Shown here piece after piece: positions 11,604-13,975 of a stretch of 13,975 bases of DNA (position 1 is its first letter; each line of letters begins with the position of its first letter). Source of the DNA: Nitrosopumilaceae archaeon (GTDB lineage Archaea; Thermoproteota; Nitrososphaeria; Nitrososphaerales; Nitrosopumilaceae); contig RKRU01000181.1 in the NCBI GenBank assembly GCA_007571225.1, positions 1 to 13,975 of the forward strand, read 5' to 3'. The translations under genes were made by a program, and so were the position numbers. A model generated the notes under the pieces. That model did not search any database. It was not told the DNA's origin and saw nothing but the letters and a program-made list of their open reading frames with translations.

Positions 11604-12994
11604 GTACTACGCACGCCCGAGGGGGGGCCCAGGGTGCAACGCTTGTAGACCTGAAAAAAGAGTTCCTTGGCAGCAGAATGGGAATGGCGGGAATAATCAT
11701 ACTAGTAGGACTCTTTGTGATATCTGCCATTACCGTTGCAGTCATTCCGATTGAGACGTTTCAGGAATGGAATAATCCAAAGAGCTGGATATCATACCCA
11801 AAGACTGCAGTCCCCGCATGGACAAACATCATGCTTGCAGAGAAGATTCCAGAGCACCTTGTACTGGACGAGCCCGCATCCGTGACGACTAGTACAGAGG
11901 GTGGGGTTACCAGCACATCCCAAGAGTTTGTTGTTATGTTTGACTATGACGGCTTTCCAAACGACTTTATCTATACATTCTCAGCAGAGTACGAGGGCTC
12001 CCCCCTGATGCAGATATTGGTACTGCGGCCTGACGGTACTAGTATCAAGCTGATCTCAAAGTCACTGCCCTCCTCGCAAGACGTATCGGTTCATTCTGAG
12101 CGCATATTCTCTACAGATTCGTCGATCAGAAAGAACATCATGCTACAATCTGACATGTTTGAATTTGAGCCCGGCAGCATATCCACAGAAGACCTAGTAT
12201 TTTCTGCCACGGATGTAAACGAGGTGCTGAAAGGCAAGTACGTCTTTACAGTCGACACCTACAGCGTAGAACATTTTGAGATGACCGGTTCCGGCCTGAT
12301 AGTGGGCGGCAAGGCATTCGGATTGATTGGAACAGACGAGCTGCGGCGCGACTTGGCGGTAGGCCTGCTATGGGGGACCCCGCTTGCCCTCTTCATTGGC
12401 ATTACTGTGGCAGTCGCGTCTGTAATGGCCGGACTGCTCTACGGGGTGTATGCCGGGTACAGGGGCAAGAAGACTGACGAGGTGATGATGAGGTTCAACG
12501 ATGTGGTGTACGCGCTGCCCGCCCTGCCGTTTTTGATTATACTGTCGGTTACCATAAGCAACAGCATACTTTTGATGGTCGGGTTTCTGGTAATCTTTGG
12601 ATGGGTGGGAATAGCCAAGGTGTCGCGGAGCATGTCACTGCAGATCAAGGTAAGAGGGTATGTGGATGCTGCTGAAATGATGGGGCAGAGCCGCTCTAAA
12701 ATCATAACTAGGCACATAATTCCGCAGCTGCTGCCGTACGCGTTTGCCAGCATAGCCATATCCGTTCCGGCCGCAATAACTACGGAGGCCGGACTGAGCT
12801 TTTTGGGGCTGGGGGACCCCTCGTTTCCCACATGGGGACAGATACTGCACGACGCAAATACGTTTGGCGCGGCTGCCCGTGGGCTGTGGTGGTGGATGAT
12901 GCCGCCTGGATTAATGATTGCGCTGACCGGGCTCTCGTTTGTGTTCATAGGCAACGCGCTTGATAGCATAGTCAATCCTCGGCTGAAGCGGTGA
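11600..12994 (+). CDS. ABC transporter permease, DppC/OppC type, with large extracytoplasmic insert
   Basis: A 464-aa partner of the DppB-type permease, starting at GTG in a GTGA overlap. The first membrane helix (MGMAGIIILVGLFVISAITV, about 27-48) is followed by about 190 extra residues (50-240) that are beta-rich and external, for example VVMFDYDGFPNDFIYTFSAE and MQILVLRPDGTSIKLI. The canonical GTDELRRDLAVGLLWGTPLA starts at about 244, with five helices after it. The EAA loop is YVDAAEMMGQSRSKIITRHI (354-373), and the family hallmark EAGLSFLGLGDPSFPTWGQI is at 396-415. Typical DppC proteins have about 300 residues, so the insert explains the extra length. It may bind solute or a surface partner; that is inference. 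Confidence 0.94.
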   Translation: MSTTHARGGAQGATLVDLKKEFLGSRMGMAGIIILVGLFVISAITVAVIPIETFQEWNNPKSWISYPKTAVPAWTNIMLAEKIPEHLVLDEPASVTTSTEGGVTSTSQEFVVMFDYDGFPNDFIYTFSAEYEGSPLMQILVLRPDGTSIKLISKSLPSSQDVSVHSERIFSTDSSIRKNIMLQSDMFEFEPGSISTEDLVFSATDVNEVLKGKYVFTVDTYSVEHFEMTGSGLIVGGKAFGLIGTDELRRDLAVGLLWGTPLALFIGITVAVASVMAGLLYGVYAGYRGKKTDEVMMRFNDVVYALPALPFLIILSVTISNSILLMVGFLVIFGWVGIAKVSRSMSLQIKVRGYVDAAEMMGQSRSKIITRHIIPQLLPYAFASIAISVPAAITTEAGLSFLGLGDPSFPTWGQILHDANTFGAAARGLWWWMMPPGLMIALTGLSFVFIGNALDSIVNPRLKR

Positions 12995-13131
12995 CCTGCA
13001 CGATACATGTGGAAGAAAACGAACGCGTATTCATGGCCATACAGTCTTGGTCGATGCAGTTATGGCTTTGCAGGACGCAACGGTATGAACGGCTGAAATC
13101 TGGCAGGCCTGCACTAATGGAATATGTGTAA
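12991..13131 (+). CDS. Possible 46-aa ORF coupled to the permease operon
   Basis: GTG 12991 overlaps the permease stop as GTGA, the same junction as between the two permeases. The frame ends at TAA 13129-13131. The product is TCTIHVEENERVFMAIQSWS after the initiator, then MQLWLCRTQRYERLKSGRPA and LMEYV. Longer antisense frames across the same DNA look less protein-like. Without homologues this remains tentative; it could be chance reading into the intergenic space. Confidence 0.3.
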   Translation: MTCTIHVEENERVFMAIQSWSMQLWLCRTQRYERLKSGRPALMEYV

Positions 13132-13190
13132 GGGCGCAGTATGATGCTCTGTAGGTGCACGTATGTTGCAGTATGGGGAGGCCAGACGAA

Positions 13191-13505
13191 CTATGTGCCG
13201 TACCTGCGTATGGTCGATATTGCAGAGTCACTCAGGCGTATGGTGTAGTTTCGCGAGTTGGGATCAATCTCCTTTGACTGTGCCAGTGCTTCTGTAAACC
13301 GCACCTTCACGTCCTCTGTAGCTCCCGCCTCATGAGCACACAAGTTGAACGCCTTGAGGTTTAGGTTCTCTCCTAGAAGGTACGCGATAAACCTTTTGTA
13401 GGCTTCGGGGTCAGTCCAGTCAGTATTCCTCTCGCCGCACAGGGCCACCCACACATCTACGGAGTTGTGAAATGCCACCTTTCGGCGGAGATCGTCAAGC
13501 GACAT
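13191..13505 (-). CDS. Hypothetical protein, 104 aa
   Basis: Starts at ATG 13505, sharing one base with the stop of the upstream gene (TAATG). A longer start at 13538 would overlap that gene by 34 bp and is unlikely. The soluble, mostly helical protein begins MSLDDLRRKVAFHNSVDVWV and contains NTDWTDPEAYKRFIAYLLGE and a C-terminal NYTIRLSDSAISTIRRYGT. No metal-binding or catalytic motif is visible. The tight coupling to the membrane zinc-ribbon gene suggests joint function. Probably a lineage-restricted archaeal protein; the family is not recognised. Confidence 0.75.
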   Translation of the reverse strand: MSLDDLRRKVAFHNSVDVWVALCGERNTDWTDPEAYKRFIAYLLGENLNLKAFNLCAHEAGATEDVKVRFTEALAQSKEIDPNSRNYTIRLSDSAISTIRRYGT

Positions 13506-13837
13506 TAAAAGTCTGCCCGCTGCATCTTGGAGCCGCACCTAGGACAGGAACCGCCCTTGTGTTTGTTGTTGCATACGAGGCATACATATCTGACTCCGCC
13601 AGAGCCCTCCTGCGAGCCGAGTCCAAAGAACCCACCGGTCTTGCCGCCCGATCCCGGACGTCCACCGCCATATCCGCGCATGCGGTTCATGTACTGCTTT
13701 CTGAGAAGCAGTGGAAATGCGATAAAGAGCCCTATTGCGGCCACTAGCCCGTACGGAAACGGAAGTGCTATCTGGAGTCCTATACTGATCCCAAGCGATA
13801 CAAATAGAAATATTAGATATGTTTTGTAGCTGAACAC
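13505..13837 (-). CDS. Membrane protein with C-terminal zinc ribbon, 110 aa
   Basis: Starts at GTG 13837. Two hydrophobic helices (YLIFLFVSLGISIGLQIALP and YGLVAAIGLFIAFPLLL, residues about 7-45) form a hairpin. A basic/glycine-rich linker (MRGYGGGRPGSGGKTGGFFG) follows, and then a zinc ribbon: CLVC (about 85-88) and CPRC (about 98-101) in GGSCPRCGSKMQR. By the positive-inside rule the basic linker and ribbon should face the cytoplasm. A TATA-like ctttataa on the minus strand (plus 13860-13867) lies 26 nt upstream and supports the GTG. It is first of a two-gene unit with the 104-aa protein. Such small membrane zinc ribbons are common in archaea with unknown function. Confidence 0.82.
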   Translation of the reverse strand: MFSYKTYLIFLFVSLGISIGLQIALPFPYGLVAAIGLFIAFPLLLRKQYMNRMRGYGGGRPGSGGKTGGFFGLGSQEGSGGVRYVCLVCNNKHKGGSCPRCGSKMQRADF

Positions 13838-13975
13838 GTATTGGTTTTGCTCAAAAAGGTTATAAAGTTTTGTCGGCTTTTTCGGTGGATGGAAATGTGA
13901 ATTTTAATGCATACATGTGACTGGTTGTTGTCCAATCAAACAATGATCCGTATGTGTGGGGGGGGTACGCACACC
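13838..13975. other. Promoter region and right edge of window
   Basis: Contains the TATA-like box of the minus-strand unit (13860-13867) and a G8 run (13956-13963) flanked by gtgtg and gtacgcacac. No gene can be supported. Any plus-strand gene would start beyond the window. Confidence 0.4.

Noticed and set aside
12439..13008. 189-codon minus-strand frame
   Set aside because: Antisense shadow of the DppC-type permease, whose motifs are unambiguous.
13472..13829. Plus-strand frames opposite the zinc-ribbon pair
   Set aside because: Pro/Arg-rich antisense products of the glycine-rich linker. The minus-strand genes have clear membrane helices and CxxC motifs.

Overview
The window looks like archaeal chromosome, most probably Nitrososphaerota (Thaumarchaeota). 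The evidence is an eS30 ribosomal protein (found only in archaea and eukaryotes), a stand-alone JAMM metalloprotease, an archaeal-type NadM remnant, and many genes with a TATA-like box 25-29 nt before the start codon, as expected for leaderless archaeal mRNAs. The phylum assignment is inference; no rRNA or marker gene fixes it. I see no tRNA, rRNA, CRISPR array or recognisable transposase.

Layout. 1-880: repeats and a decayed coding region. It holds overlapping small reading frames broken by stops and a 14-bp tandem duplication; the last resembles the C-terminus of a DUF3800-type protein. 883-2294 (+): eS30, then a secreted, membrane-anchored surface protein. 2295-3421: a repeat-rich gap holding a small gene split by a frame change (2990-3248). 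3422-5311 (+): JAMM protease, a palindrome-rich 330-bp gap, a winged-helix protein and a coiled-coil/basic-tail protein with an internal duplication. 5593-7317 (-): SNF2-family helicase. 7318-8102: repeats plus a 42-aa Cys-rich microprotein. 8103-9407 (-): TPR protein. 9408-10547: repeats, a zinc-ribbon microprotein, a 3' stump of nadM and another small ORF. 10548-12994 (+): two coupled DppB/DppC-type ABC permeases, possibly followed by a coupled 46-aa ORF. 13191-13837 (-): a two-gene unit, a membrane zinc-ribbon protein and a small hypothetical.

The most striking feature is what fills the gaps. Family A is an 81-84-bp MITE-like element with about 16-bp terminal inverted repeats (GTAACTGTTTACGTCC), in four near-complete copies and at least five degenerate ones. 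Family B is a roughly 20-bp motif (TTCTCTCCAGAATACG type) that forms inverted arms around family A copies. Family C is a 60-bp repeat. A perfect 25-bp inverted pair made of family A termini encloses the helicase and the Cys-rich microprotein. Several broken genes lie directly against these repeats, so the elements appear to have shaped local gene decay.

The conserved genes do not form one pathway. The permeases imply uptake of peptides or another oligo-solute, but their ATPases and binding protein are not in the window. Several real genes here are shorter than 60 codons and easily missed; I list them with evidence.
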